DNA of 64,000 bases from NCBI GenBank assembly GCA_017399945.1, contig JAFQAQ010000003.1, positions 82,604 to 146,603 on the forward strand, read 5' to 3'. Position numbers and translations under genes: made by a program. The DNA comes from Clostridia bacterium. Its GTDB lineage: Bacteria; Bacillota; Clostridia; Christensenellales; Borkfalkiaceae. How positions within the stretch are numbered: the first letter of the stretch is position 1; every line of letters starts with the position of its first letter. The notes under the pieces were generated by a model that did not search any database, had not been told where the DNA came from, and worked only from the letters and a program-made list of their open reading frames with translations. Of the stretch, positions 42,321 to 50,872 are shown piece after piece.

Positions 42321-43196
42321 TTAAGGTCTAAAAACCCTTAGTTTATCGGATACTATCCTAACTTCAAACGGCACGTTATAATAAAGTTCGCCGTCTACGT
42401 TAACAGCGTAATCGCCTTCGGTGGTAATCTTAACGGATTTCATAGTTTGGTGTTTTGCTTGTTTTAAGGAAAGTAGTTTTCCCCCTTTAAGTTTAAGGAA
42501 AGCGCCAACGATTTTAAGCCCGTGTATCTCGTCCACCGTAACGAAATCGAGTTTGTTGTCCGTGGGGTTTGCCGGTGGGCAAATAGGAATTCCACCACCG
42601 TATCTATGCCCGTTAGCAATGCAAGCGATAAACGAACGATGATGGGTTTTTATCCCTTCTATTTCCGAATCAAACTCGGCGTAGTTAACGTTAAACAAGG
42701 TTTGTATTAAACAAGTGGTGTATTTAAGTTTGGTTTTCCGTTTGGCTTTTGAATACCTTTTAAGAACGTCCACGTCCACACCCATACCTATTATGTTAAG
42801 TCCCCTAACGGTAGGCATTTGCATAAAATCGGTAAACTTTGGAACGCCGTCTAAAATCAAATCTAACGCTTCAACGGGGTCGGTGGGAAGATTAAGCGCG
42901 CTAGCAAAATCGTTACCCGTACCACAAGGGATAATGCCAAGGCTTACTTTATCGAAATTATCAAAACCGTTTATAACTTCGTGCAAAGTACCGTCGCCAC
43001 CAACCACCACGATAGTGGTTGCGCCGTGACTAATAAGCGTTTTAGTAAGTTCGGTTGCTTGGTTAGGGCATTTGGTCATGTGGATAAGGTATTCTACCTT
43101 TCTTTCGAGCAAGCGTTTTTCAAGTTTTGGAAGGGCTTTTTTTATTTTTTTGCCGTCTTTTCCGCCTGCTTTCGGGTTAATTATAAAATCTATCAT
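42321..43196 (-). CDS. Diacylglycerol/lipid kinase family protein (YegS/DgkB type)
   Basis: A 291-aa lipid kinase. The N-terminal DAGK catalytic domain begins IINPKAGGKDG (about 4-14) and includes VVVGGDGTLHEVING (about 62-76) and the GTGND phosphate loop (about 92-96). It likely phosphorylates diacylglycerol or a related lipid. It lies 45 bp upstream of uxaB on the same strand with no clear terminator, so it may share transcription with the uronate operon, though no functional link is evident. Confidence 0.9.
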   Translation of the reverse strand: MIDFIINPKAGGKDGKKIKKALPKLEKRLLERKVEYLIHMTKCPNQATELTKTLISHGATTIVVVGGDGTLHEVINGFDNFDKVSLGIIPCGTGNDFASALNLPTDPVEALDLILDGVPKFTDFMQMPTVRGLNIIGMGVDVDVLKRYSKAKRKTKLKYTTCLIQTLFNVNYAEFDSEIEGIKTHHRSFIACIANGHRYGGGIPICPPANPTDNKLDFVTVDEIHGLKIVGAFLKLKGGKLLSLKQAKHQTMKSVKITTEGDYAVNVDGELYYNVPFEVRIVSDKLRVFRP

Positions 43197-43262
43197 TAAC
43201 CAAAATCCCCCACTATTACTTTATATTTAAAATTTTACTACAATTATTTTAAAATATCAAGT

Positions 43263-43287
43263 TTTTACCAAATTTTTGTGGTAAAAT
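43263..43287 (+). promoter_or_regulatory. Palindrome overlapping the CCA-enzyme promoter
   Basis: TTTTACCA (from about 43263) and TGGTAAAA (ending about 43286) form an inverted repeat over 8 nt, and the right arm contains the extended -10 TGGTAAAAT. A repressor bound here would block the promoter. The -10 ends 7 nt before the ATG, so the message should be leaderless. No good -35 is present. Confidence 0.45.
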
Positions 43288-43294
43288 AGTATAT

Positions 43295-44665
43295 ATGAAA
43301 ATTATATATGATAAGGCGTTAAAAAATCTTTCAAAAAGCCTTAATTCCCCATTGTATCTGGTGGGTGGCTACGTAAGGAATTTTTTAATCGATAAAAGTT
43401 ATAATACGGACGTCGACCTTGCTGGAAGAGTAGACGTAGACGCCTTGCAAGAAAAACTTAATATTTTTGGTGGAAAGGTAGTCGCTACCTATAAACGCAC
43501 GGGCACGATAGTATTTTTGCTAAACGGAATAAAATACGAATACACCCGTATGCGAAAGGACGATTACTCGGCGGGTGGAAAACACCAACCGGATAACGTG
43601 CAGTTTACCGACCATTTAATGGAAGACGCGCTACGGCGTGACTTTAAGTGCAACGCCGTATATTACGACCTAAATAACGACCAAATTATCGACCTTTTGG
43701 GTGGGGTGCAAGATATTAAAAACAAGGTTTTGGACACCGTGAAACCCCCAAACCAAGTCTTTTGTCACGATGGATTAAGGCTTATGCGCCTTGCTAGATT
43801 TCGTGGGGAACTAGGGTTTATTCCAACCAAACGAGTAATAGATAGCGCAACCGAATTTTCAAACAATATTTTAGACGTTTCGGTAGAGAGAATTGCCCAA
43901 GAACTAAGTAGAATTTTAGTTTGCGATTCAGCATATCCATTTTCCCCGAAAGACGGGCATTACCAAGCGGTAAAAACGCTTGCTCAAACCAAAGTTTTGC
44001 ATAAAATTTTGCCTGAACTTACCCTTGGCGAAGGCATGGCTCAACCAAAAAAATATCACGATTACGACGTTTTAGAGCACAGCCTAAAATGTCTTTTATA
44101 CGCCGATAAAAGCGTTAGGCTAGCCTGTTTATTACACGACGTTGGAAAGCCCGTTTTAATGCAAAATAACGGCAATTTTCACGGGCACGAAAAGGTGGGC
44201 GCAAACATAGTTAAAAGTATATTAAAAAGGTTAAAGTTTGATAATAAAACCATAGAAAAAACCTATCGATTAACTCTTTTGCATATGTACGATTTAGACG
44301 GCAAGGCGGGGGAGAGAAAAGTTATAAAACTAATTTCTAAAAATCTTGATATTTTTAAGGAACTTTTGGCAGTAAAACAAGCAGATTTTTCGGCTTGCAA
44401 GGACGATTTATCCACCTGTCCTACGATAATTCGTTGGCAAGAAATTTTTGATAGGGCAAAAAGGGAAGGCGTTCCGTTTAGCCTAAAAGAACTTTCTGTA
44501 AACGCAACCGATATTATGGAACTTGGGATAAGCGGAAAGGATATTGGCGAAACGCTTAAATATCTTTTAGACCACTGCCAATCTAACCCCAAAGATAACA
44601 AAAAGGAACGGCTTTCTTTTCTAGCAAGCAAAAAAATAAGCCAAAAAGCCGTAAAAAAGGGGTAA
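43295..44665 (+). CDS. cca: CCA tRNA nucleotidyltransferase with HD domain
   Basis: Adds or repairs the 3' CCA of tRNAs. The 456-aa class II enzyme has the head-domain LVGGYVRNFLI (about 22-32), metal-binding DVD (about 38-41), RRDFKCNAVYYD, the neck motif HDGLRLMRLARFRGELGF, and a C-terminal HD domain (LACLLHDVGKP, about 268-278). tRNAs in this window encode CCA, so a repair role is likely. No SD; the promoter touches the ATG. Confidence 0.93.
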   Translation: MKIIYDKALKNLSKSLNSPLYLVGGYVRNFLIDKSYNTDVDLAGRVDVDALQEKLNIFGGKVVATYKRTGTIVFLLNGIKYEYTRMRKDDYSAGGKHQPDNVQFTDHLMEDALRRDFKCNAVYYDLNNDQIIDLLGGVQDIKNKVLDTVKPPNQVFCHDGLRLMRLARFRGELGFIPTKRVIDSATEFSNNILDVSVERIAQELSRILVCDSAYPFSPKDGHYQAVKTLAQTKVLHKILPELTLGEGMAQPKKYHDYDVLEHSLKCLLYADKSVRLACLLHDVGKPVLMQNNGNFHGHEKVGANIVKSILKRLKFDNKTIEKTYRLTLLHMYDLDGKAGERKVIKLISKNLDIFKELLAVKQADFSACKDDLSTCPTIIRWQEIFDRAKREGVPFSLKELSVNATDIMELGISGKDIGETLKYLLDHCQSNPKDNKKERLSFLASKKISQKAVKKG

Positions 44666-44701
44666 AAACCACCCTTTAATAGATAAATCTATTACAAATC
44701 G

Positions 44702-44730
44702 TTGACAAAGATAAAAAAATCTTTTATAAT
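44702..44730 (+). promoter_or_regulatory. Consensus rpsF promoter
   Basis: TTGACA (44702-44707), 17-bp spacer, TATAAT (44725-44730). The spacer is itself an imperfect palindrome (AAAGAT...ATCTTT). Leader length is about 78 nt. Confidence 0.9.
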
Positions 44731-44770
44731 CTTAATACTTGTTTTGTAACATACGGCAAAACACAAAAAC

Positions 44771-44808
44771 CTTGCTTGCCTAGTGCAAGCCGAATAAGTC
44801 CGGGAGGT
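44771..44808 (+). promoter_or_regulatory. Candidate S6:S18 autoregulatory leader
   Basis: GCTTGC (44774-44779) pairs with GCAAGC (44785-44790) over CTAGT, followed by unpaired CCGAA and the SD GGGAGG. Many bacteria carry an S6:S18-binding hairpin with a conserved CCG element just before rpsF. The resemblance is only partial and was judged from memory of the motif. Confidence 0.35.
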
Positions 44809-44815
44809 AAATATT

Positions 44816-45097
44816 ATGACGAAGTATGAAATGCTTTATATTCTCGAAGCTTCTCTTTCTGACGAAGCTAAGGAGAGTATCATCAAAAAGTTAGAGGCAC
44901 TCGTTACTGAAAACGGTGGTGTTGTAGAAAGCACCGATCGTTGGGGCGTAAAGAAGTTACAATACCCCATCAACTACAAGTCCGAAGGCTATTACGTTTT
45001 GATGACGTTTGAAGCTGCAAAGTCCTTGGTTGTTGAAATCAAGCGTGTTGCAGGCATTACAGACGGTATAATTAGAGAATTAATAACCAAAAGATAA
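44816..45097 (+). CDS. rpsF: 30S ribosomal protein S6
   Basis: A 93-aa primary 16S-binding protein of the small-subunit platform, partner of S18. It has the typical YEMLYILEASLSDE start, VESTDRWGVKKLQYPI and GYYVLMTFEA. GGGAGG SD 7 nt upstream. First gene of the conserved rpsF-ssb-rpsR operon. Confidence 0.97.
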   Translation: MTKYEMLYILEASLSDEAKESIIKKLEALVTENGGVVESTDRWGVKKLQYPINYKSEGYYVLMTFEAAKSLVVEIKRVAGITDGIIRELITKR

Positions 45098-45111
45098 GGT
45101 AGGAGAAAAAT

Positions 45112-45519
45112 ATGAATAAAGTTATCTTGGTGGGTAATCTTACCCGCGATCCAGAACTTTCCGAAACCCCAAGCGGCATTCCCGTATGTAGATTTGCTAT
45201 TGCCGTTTCAAGGGATTATGCAAACGCAGAAGGTAATAGAGAAACAGACTTTTTTAACATTACCGTATGGCGTGGCAGAGCAGAAAATTGTGGAAAATAT
45301 CTAAAAAAAGGTAACAAAGTAGCAATTGTCGGCAGTTTACAAAACCGTTCTTACGACGATAAGGACGGCAACAAAAGATACGTTACCGACGTTGTTGCTA
45401 ACGAAGTGGAGTTCTTAACGCCAAAGAGCGCGTCTAACGATTCAGAAGACGAACCAAGTTCGGCAAGAAGAGAACGCCCCCAATTGGAAGCGATTGACGA
45501 CAATCAACTTCCCTTTTAA
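45112..45519 (+). CDS. ssb: Single-stranded DNA-binding protein
   Basis: A 135-aa OB-fold protein protecting ssDNA in replication and repair. Starts MNKVILVGNLTRDPEL, contains FFNITVWRGRAENCGKYLKKG and ends with the acidic partner-binding tip DDNQLPF. The linker is short. Gap of 14 bp from rpsF. Confidence 0.97.
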   Translation: MNKVILVGNLTRDPELSETPSGIPVCRFAIAVSRDYANAEGNRETDFFNITVWRGRAENCGKYLKKGNKVAIVGSLQNRSYDDKDGNKRYVTDVVANEVEFLTPKSASNDSEDEPSSARRERPQLEAIDDNQLPF

Positions 45520-45556
45520 TTTTGCATTAGCAAATTGATTATTAAAGGAGTTCAAA

Positions 45557-45853
45557 ATGGAAGAAAATACTAACATAACTGCCCCTGCAGCAAGCGAAAA
45601 CGCTCCTGCACCTGCAAAAGAGGGCAAAAAATTCGTTAAAAGAGTTCCCCGTAGAAAAGTTTGCGCTTTCTGTCAAGCAAAAGCTGAAAACATTGACTAC
45701 AAGGACGTTAACCTTTTGAAGAAATATATCACCGAAGGCGGAAAAATTCTCCCCAGACGTATGACCGGTACTTGCGCTAAACACCAAAGAGTTTTAGCAA
45801 AGGCTATCAAACGTGCTAGAATCGCTGATTTATTACCTTTCAAAGGCGAATAA
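45557..45853 (+). CDS. rpsR: 30S ribosomal protein S18
   Basis: A 98-aa small-subunit protein. The core [30 protein letters not shown]...[12 protein letters not shown] is diagnostic; it keeps the CxxC plus Cys/His zinc-binding (C+) pattern. The first 30 residues are an Ala/Pro/Lys-rich extension. AAAGGAG SD. The operon ends at an unusual split terminator. Confidence 0.96.
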   Translation: MEENTNITAPAASENAPAPAKEGKKFVKRVPRRKVCAFCQAKAENIDYKDVNLLKKYITEGGKILPRRMTGTCAKHQRVLAKAIKRARIADLLPFKGE

Positions 45854-45872
45854 TTAAAAATTAAAAACAAAT

Positions 45873-46263
45873 AAAAGCACTCGGCATTAGTGCGTCAGTA
45901 ATAGTATTACTGACGCACTAGTTATATTTGCCTATCGGCAAGTTATATTGCTTTCGCAGTTATATTTTGCTACGCAAAGTGATATTCGCCTATCGGCGAG
46001 TTGTGGCAAATATAATATAACTTTAACCGTAGGTTAAAATAAAACTGCTTACGCAGTTGGCGTTCGCTACGCTCGGCTAAACTGTTTACTGCGTAAACAA
46101 TATCATTTTTAGCCACAAGGCTAAAAATATAACTATATAAACCTAATCTTTTGTGGTAAAGATAAAGCCCACCATATTTCGCTTTTTGCGAAGTATAGTG
46201 GGCTACACTTTTATCTTAAAGTAAAAATCCCTATGGAACGCTCCGTTTGCCGAGTGCTTTTTT
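45873..46263 (+). terminator. rpsR terminator split by a 359-bp insertion
   Basis: AAAAGCACTCGGC (45873-45885) and GTTTGCCGAGTGCTTTTTT (46245-46263) together equal the intact terminator at 51034-51064, flanks included (AAATAAAAG..., ...TTTTTATGTT). The two arms are separated by 359 bp placed exactly at the GGC/GTTT boundary, that is, at the hairpin loop. Confidence 0.8.
45886..46244. mobile_element. Hairpin-array cassette (candidate PATE/MITE-like element)
   Basis: A 359-bp non-coding insert made almost entirely of hairpins: a perfect 15-bp stem at its left end (45888-45920), then short ones such as GCC-TATC-GGC, TTTGC-TAC-GCAAA, CGCC-TAT-CGGCG, TTTAACC-GTA-GGTTAAA, ACTGC-TTAC-GCAGT, TGTTTAC-TGC-GTAAACA, TAGCC-ACAA-GGCTA, joined by ATATAAC/GTTATAT spacers, and a long imperfect hairpin near the right end (46159-46217). 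There are no terminal inverted repeats and no target duplication. Subterminal palindromes without duplication recall non-autonomous IS200/IS605-type elements; no transposase is present. No gene lies in 45854-46375. Confidence 0.55.
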
Positions 46264-46315
46264 ATGTTATTCTTTTGTTTTATACAATATTCGACAAAGT
46301 AATTTGTATATCGTA

Positions 46316-46345
46316 TTGACAACGTGCTTAAGCCAATGTTAAAAT
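46316..46345 (+). promoter_or_regulatory. Promoter TTGACA-N18-TAAAAT for lipoprotein gene
   Basis: TTGACA (46316-46321), 18-bp spacer, TAAAAT (46340-46345), 30 bp before the start codon. Confidence 0.75.
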
Positions 46346-46375
46346 TTAATTACAAAAGAAAAAAAGAGGTGCGAT

Positions 46376-47017
46376 ATGATAAAAAGATTTTTACGTTTAT
46401 TTATATGCCTATCAATTTTATTAGTTATAGCATTTCAGCAATCAGCATGTACTATTATTGACGATATGGTTGAAAGAGAGAATCAAGAATATCAAAAACA
46501 AAAAGAGTTTTGCGAGCAATATATGCATTCAATCCCCGTAGACGAAGATGGTTATGAAATATCGTATGAGCAAGGCATACAAACTTGTCATGATAGCAAT
46601 TTGGAAAGGACGATATTAGATGACGGAGAAACTGTCTTTGATTACATAATCAACGTAGGATTGGTTTTAGAAAATAATAGAGAGAGAAAACTTATAGGAT
46701 TTGAATTTTTAGTGGAAAAAAGCGAAAAATTCCGTAAAGTAATTGACGTTTGGGAAGTTTATAGGGGAGAGCCCCTAGGTGCAAGATATGAAATGCTGGA
46801 TCAAAACGCTAACATTTACGTTTGCACTGATGGAGTAGATATTTATTATATATATGAGGAAAAAGTAAGAAGTGCTTGGAAAAATACGTATAGAGGCACT
46901 ATTCCGCCAAGTCTATTTAAGTATGATATATCAGAAGATAAAGTATTGTATTTAGGATTTTATCACGGTGATTCATCAACACCGTTCTCTGAATTTCTAA
47001 AAGTAATTATAAATTAG
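46376..47017 (+). CDS. Lipoprotein of unknown function, 213 aa
   Basis: The signal peptide ends in FQQSAC (Cys at about 25). The mature part starts with an acidic/Gln-rich helix (ERENQEYQKQKEFCEQY) and continues beta-rich, ending with PPSLFKYDISEDKVLYLGFYHG. I do not recognise the family. A pseudogene fragment of a homologue lies at 50873-51031. It is 8 bp upstream of the large lipase/LRR gene, so the two are co-expressed. Codons are AT-rich compared with ribosomal neighbours. Confidence 0.7.
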   Translation: MIKRFLRLFICLSILLVIAFQQSACTIIDDMVERENQEYQKQKEFCEQYMHSIPVDEDGYEISYEQGIQTCHDSNLERTILDDGETVFDYIINVGLVLENNRERKLIGFEFLVEKSEKFRKVIDVWEVYRGEPLGARYEMLDQNANIYVCTDGVDIYYIYEEKVRSAWKNTYRGTIPPSLFKYDISEDKVLYLGFYHGDSSTPFSEFLKVIIN

Positions 47018-47025
47018 GAGGGAGT

Positions 47026-50000
47026 ATGACTAAAAGGATAAAAACTTACACTTTTTTACTACTTGTGCTTGCATTTTGTTCTGCTTTATTCGTAGGACTA
47101 AATAGTTTTCAAGCCAAAGCTTTCACAGGTTCTGAACAAATAAGAGAGAATGTACTTTATAATCAAACTAATACATACGATGTAAAGACAAAAGAAGGAG
47201 AGAAAGAATTGTTTGATTCCTCGGGGAATTTGAAAAATTCTACTAGTGGCAATTATAGAAAAGTACAATACGTTATAAACTATGATCTCACTGAAAAAAA
47301 TGAAAAAGCAAATAACGTTATGGAATACGCCCAAATAACAGTTTTAACCCATGGTTTGGGCAGTTCTGCTATGACTTGGAGTAACAATTTTAGCGAAAGC
47401 AACACGTCAGACGACACTGTTAAGTTTGCCTATGATTCTCAATCTTTAATAACAAAGATAAGTGAAAGGGTTGGCGGTGCGTGTGTTTATTGGGCAAAAA
47501 TAACAAACTATCGTAGTTTTAGGCTTATTAATATTACTAATCAAACTACAGAAGGTTCAATTTATAATGAGAATTCAAACGTTGTAGATAGTATCACTGA
47601 CATATCCAAACATATAATAGTTGTTTTTGATACAGAACTGCCAAACGATTCTAATAATAACGTATATTATCAGTTTAACTATATGTTAAGCAAGATTATA
47701 TACGACGTGAGCATATGTAATGGTGGCAAATTACCCAAAGTAAATCTTGTTGGGCATAGCAGGGGTGGTATCACAAATTTACAATATGCATTAGACCATC
47801 CAGACTTAGTTTCCACAATGGTCAGTTTGGGCACGCCCTATTTTGGCTCTACCACTGCAAGCTTGTTTGGTGAAGAATTTTTGGGGGAGAATATTTGTAA
47901 GGATGGTTTGTACGACGTTATAAATTCCGATATTTATAATGGTTACGCAACCAGATGGAATAACGGATACAACTCTTTGTATCGAAATATTGACGTGTAT
48001 GCATTTGGTAGTTATCATTCTGTAAATTCTTTTTCTGACTTGATCGAAAATGATTTGTCAGGGAGATTTAGTGAAAAAGATAAGAATGAAATATCAAAAT
48101 ATATTCCTTTAGTTGATCATTATCTTTCATGCGTAAATAAAAATTATAATAATACTAATTTTCTGGAAAGAACTTTTGTTAAAAAAGTGATTGATATTGC
48201 TCCAATGTTTATAGACGAAAATATTGTAGATTTAATTAATGATGAAATATTTTTTGATGTCGATTTACAATGCAATTTTTGGTTAAGCGACGTGTTAGTT
48301 CATTTGGATTCTCAACTTGGTAAAAGTGATACTTTGTCGTATGTTGGATTTAAAAACTATGCAAGGGCGTTTTTGTCTAACGATAGAGGTGTTAATTATT
48401 TGAAAGTTTCAGGTCCTGACGTTCCCGTAGGGCATAATTTGATTGCGAGAGATAAATTTGTAATCCCACGGGTAGTAAGTGTGATAGATTTTGCTCTTAA
48501 TGTTAAACCTGTTAGCGTTATTGTACAAGATACTAGAACTACAGCAACTTTTTTAGGGCATAACGGCAATATTGAATCTGGAACTTTTGCTGTGCCAAGC
48601 ACGATAGACGGAAAAACGGTTACAAAAATAGGACCATTTGCATTTGCAGGGCAAGATAATGTAACAAAAATAACTATCCCCGACACCGTGACGGAGATAC
48701 AAGAATATGCTTTTGCTGGGTTGGAAAATTTGACCACCATAGAGATTGGAGAAGATACTCAATTGATAAGAATAGGTATGGGTGCGTTTAGTGGGTGTTC
48801 TAATTTAACAAGCTTTTCTTCTACGGTATCAGGTGTATTAAACTTGCCAGGCATGGTAACTTTCGTAAAAGAATATGCTTTTATGGGTACGGGATTTAGC
48901 ACAATAAACATAGGGCAAAACGTTGATTATATTGGCTCCGGTGCTTTTGCAAAAATTGAAAACTTAAGTGGAATTACAGTTCACGAAAAAAACCCAATGT
49001 ATTTGAGTAAGGACGGTGGGTTGTACGATACGGACGGCTGGTTAAAGCAATATTGTATAGCAAGTCCAAATACTAGTTTTGCTTTCCCAAATGAAACCTG
49101 CTTGTATATTGACCAATATGCTTTTGCCGGTGCAGAAAACTTGCAATCAATTAGTTTAAACAGAATCTTAACTGTTTCTGACTACGCGTTTGAGGGTTGC
49201 ACGGCATTGACTACTTTAAGCGATCATTCACGAGTGAAGTACGTTGGTGTTGGGGCTTTGGCTAATACAAATATAAATACAACTACGGCAGAGTTTTATA
49301 CCATAGGCGAAGTGTTGTATGCGTATAACGGAACGGATAACGTTTTGGAGAAAACAGATTTCCCCGTAGGAATAACGGCAGTATCGAGTTTTGCTTTCGT
49401 TGGAAACGATAACTTGCAAGAGGTTTATTTGCCAAATAGTATTGAAAATATATATAACTGTGCATTTATTCAATGCGCTAATTTAGAAAAAATACAATAC
49501 GAGGGGATAGAACAACCAACTGTTTCGTGCTTGTCTTTTGACGAACTTAAGGAAGGCTATCAATTATTTATTAGAAATTCAATAATAAGTTCGTTTGATA
49601 CAGGTAGTTGTGACAGTGACGTTTGTGCTGACGAAGTTGTTCAAAGCAAGGGTTGGTGCTATTTTAAGGATAATGTAGTTCCTATCAAAACTATCGTAAC
49701 CTTTGTTGACGAGCAAGAAGGGTTTACAACTTCTATCGAGTTTTTCTTAGGAGATGAAGTTGAACTCCCTAACTACGACGTTGATGGAAACGGTTGTATT
49801 GGTTGGCAAAAGCAAGATTCTACAGACGATACTGCTTTTTCCGATTACGTGTTTGACGGTGCAGTTTGGAAGGAAGTTTTGCCTACAATAACTTTTGTTG
49901 CAACCGAACGTAACGAAACGTATACCCTTACTTTATATGCGCCTGAGCATAATGATTATCAAAGTCAGCAAGTTGGAGAATATGGCGATATAGTTGTGTT

Positions 50001-50862
50001 GCCTATATTACAAAACGACACGCATTACACTTCTTCTTGGGGAACTTATTCGGTTAACGAGGATTATAGAATAGTTGGCAATACTACTTTAATGCCAAAT
50101 TGGTCGCCAAGAACTTTTAATATCATTTACTGTAATACGGTGTTTGGTGACGAAGTTGCAGAGGTAAGAAAAAAGAATTTTTTCGTTGATGAAGTTGCAA
50201 CGACCTACGTTTATGGCAAAGGGGCAACCCTTACCCAAGCAGTGGCTTCTTTTGGGCAGTTAGATTCTTATTCTCCAATATTTAGATTCGTTTGTTGGTG
50301 TTCTGATCCGGAACTAACCACGCCGATAACGGAAATTAGTGTCGTGCAGTATGACGACGTATACGTATACGCAAGATATCGTTATGATTATGGTTATGGT
50401 TCACGGACGGGAACAAACACGGTAACTAACGTTGGTGCGTTTAATCAAGCTTGTGATTCTGTTTACGTAGGACTAGCAAAGAATAACACCTATCAAAAGT
50501 TGCTAGATATGGGTATTACTCATTTAAATATACGATTAAGAATTAGAATGTGGTACGTTAAACAGGGTACACAGTATATTTACGTATATGGTGGCGACAA
50601 TGGAATAACCATGTTGCAAAAATCAACGATACATGCACAAGATACTGCGACAGTAAAAACCATTAACTTTAAGATACCAATAGAAAGCGTTGGACCTGTG
50701 GATTATGTTTATTTGCGATATAATGCAAGCACTACAAAAATTTTATTTATTAATAGAAGTGACGATTGGAAAAACAGTCAAATATTCTATACTACAACGT
50801 ATTATACAAACGAGGCTGATATAGCACAAGATTCCTATTTTGCTTTTCAAGATCCGTTTTAA
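47026..50862 (+). CDS. Secreted lipase-like / BspA-LRR multidomain protein
   Basis: A 1278-aa exported protein. Signal peptide about 1-32 (ends FQAKA, no lipobox). Residues about 85-350 are an alpha/beta hydrolase of lipase type: oxyanion loop LTHGLGSSAMTW (about 107-118) and nucleophile elbow LVGHSRGG (about 241-248), followed by LGTPYFGS. Residues about 500-870 are BspA LRR_5 repeats (TVTEIQEYAFAGLENL). Residues about 885-1130 are beta-grasp repeats of Listeria-Bacteroides type. The last 140 residues form an extra beta domain. No LPXTG anchor. It likely binds and hydrolyses a lipid or ester at the surface; the substrate is unknown. Confidence 0.8.
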   Translation: MTKRIKTYTFLLLVLAFCSALFVGLNSFQAKAFTGSEQIRENVLYNQTNTYDVKTKEGEKELFDSSGNLKNSTSGNYRKVQYVINYDLTEKNEKANNVMEYAQITVLTHGLGSSAMTWSNNFSESNTSDDTVKFAYDSQSLITKISERVGGACVYWAKITNYRSFRLINITNQTTEGSIYNENSNVVDSITDISKHIIVVFDTELPNDSNNNVYYQFNYMLSKIIYDVSICNGGKLPKVNLVGHSRGGITNLQYALDHPDLVSTMVSLGTPYFGSTTASLFGEEFLGENICKDGLYDVINSDIYNGYATRWNNGYNSLYRNIDVYAFGSYHSVNSFSDLIENDLSGRFSEKDKNEISKYIPLVDHYLSCVNKNYNNTNFLERTFVKKVIDIAPMFIDENIVDLINDEIFFDVDLQCNFWLSDVLVHLDSQLGKSDTLSYVGFKNYARAFLSNDRGVNYLKVSGPDVPVGHNLIARDKFVIPRVVSVIDFALNVKPVSVIVQDTRTTATFLGHNGNIESGTFAVPSTIDGKTVTKIGPFAFAGQDNVTKITIPDTVTEIQEYAFAGLENLTTIEIGEDTQLIRIGMGAFSGCSNLTSFSSTVSGVLNLPGMVTFVKEYAFMGTGFSTINIGQNVDYIGSGAFAKIENLSGITVHEKNPMYLSKDGGLYDTDGWLKQYCIASPNTSFAFPNETCLYIDQYAFAGAENLQSISLNRILTVSDYAFEGCTALTTLSDHSRVKYVGVGALANTNINTTTAEFYTIGEVLYAYNGTDNVLEKTDFPVGITAVSSFAFVGNDNLQEVYLPNSIENIYNCAFIQCANLEKIQYEGIEQPTVSCLSFDELKEGYQLFIRNSIISSFDTGSCDSDVCADEVVQSKGWCYFKDNVVPIKTIVTFVDEQEGFTTSIEFFLGDEVELPNYDVDGNGCIGWQKQDSTDDTAFSDYVFDGAVWKEVLPTITFVATERNETYTLTLYAPEHNDYQSQQVGEYGDIVVLPILQNDTHYTSSWGTYSVNEDYRIVGNTTLMPNWSPRTFNIIYCNTVFGDEVAEVRKKNFFVDEVATTYVYGKGATLTQAVASFGQLDSYSPIFRFVCWCSDPELTTPITEISVVQYDDVYVYARYRYDYGYGSRTGTNTVTNVGAFNQACDSVYVGLAKNNTYQKLLDMGITHLNIRLRIRMWYVKQGTQYIYVYGGDNGITMLQKSTIHAQDTATVKTINFKIPIESVGPVDYVYLRYNASTTKILFINRSDDWKNSQIFYTTTYYTNEADIAQDSYFAFQDPF

Positions 50863-50872
50863 TAAAAACTAA

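Noticed and set aside
45886..46244. CRISPR array
   Set aside because: The repeated items are different hairpins with ATATAAC-like spacers, not identical repeats with unique spacers; no cas genes are present.
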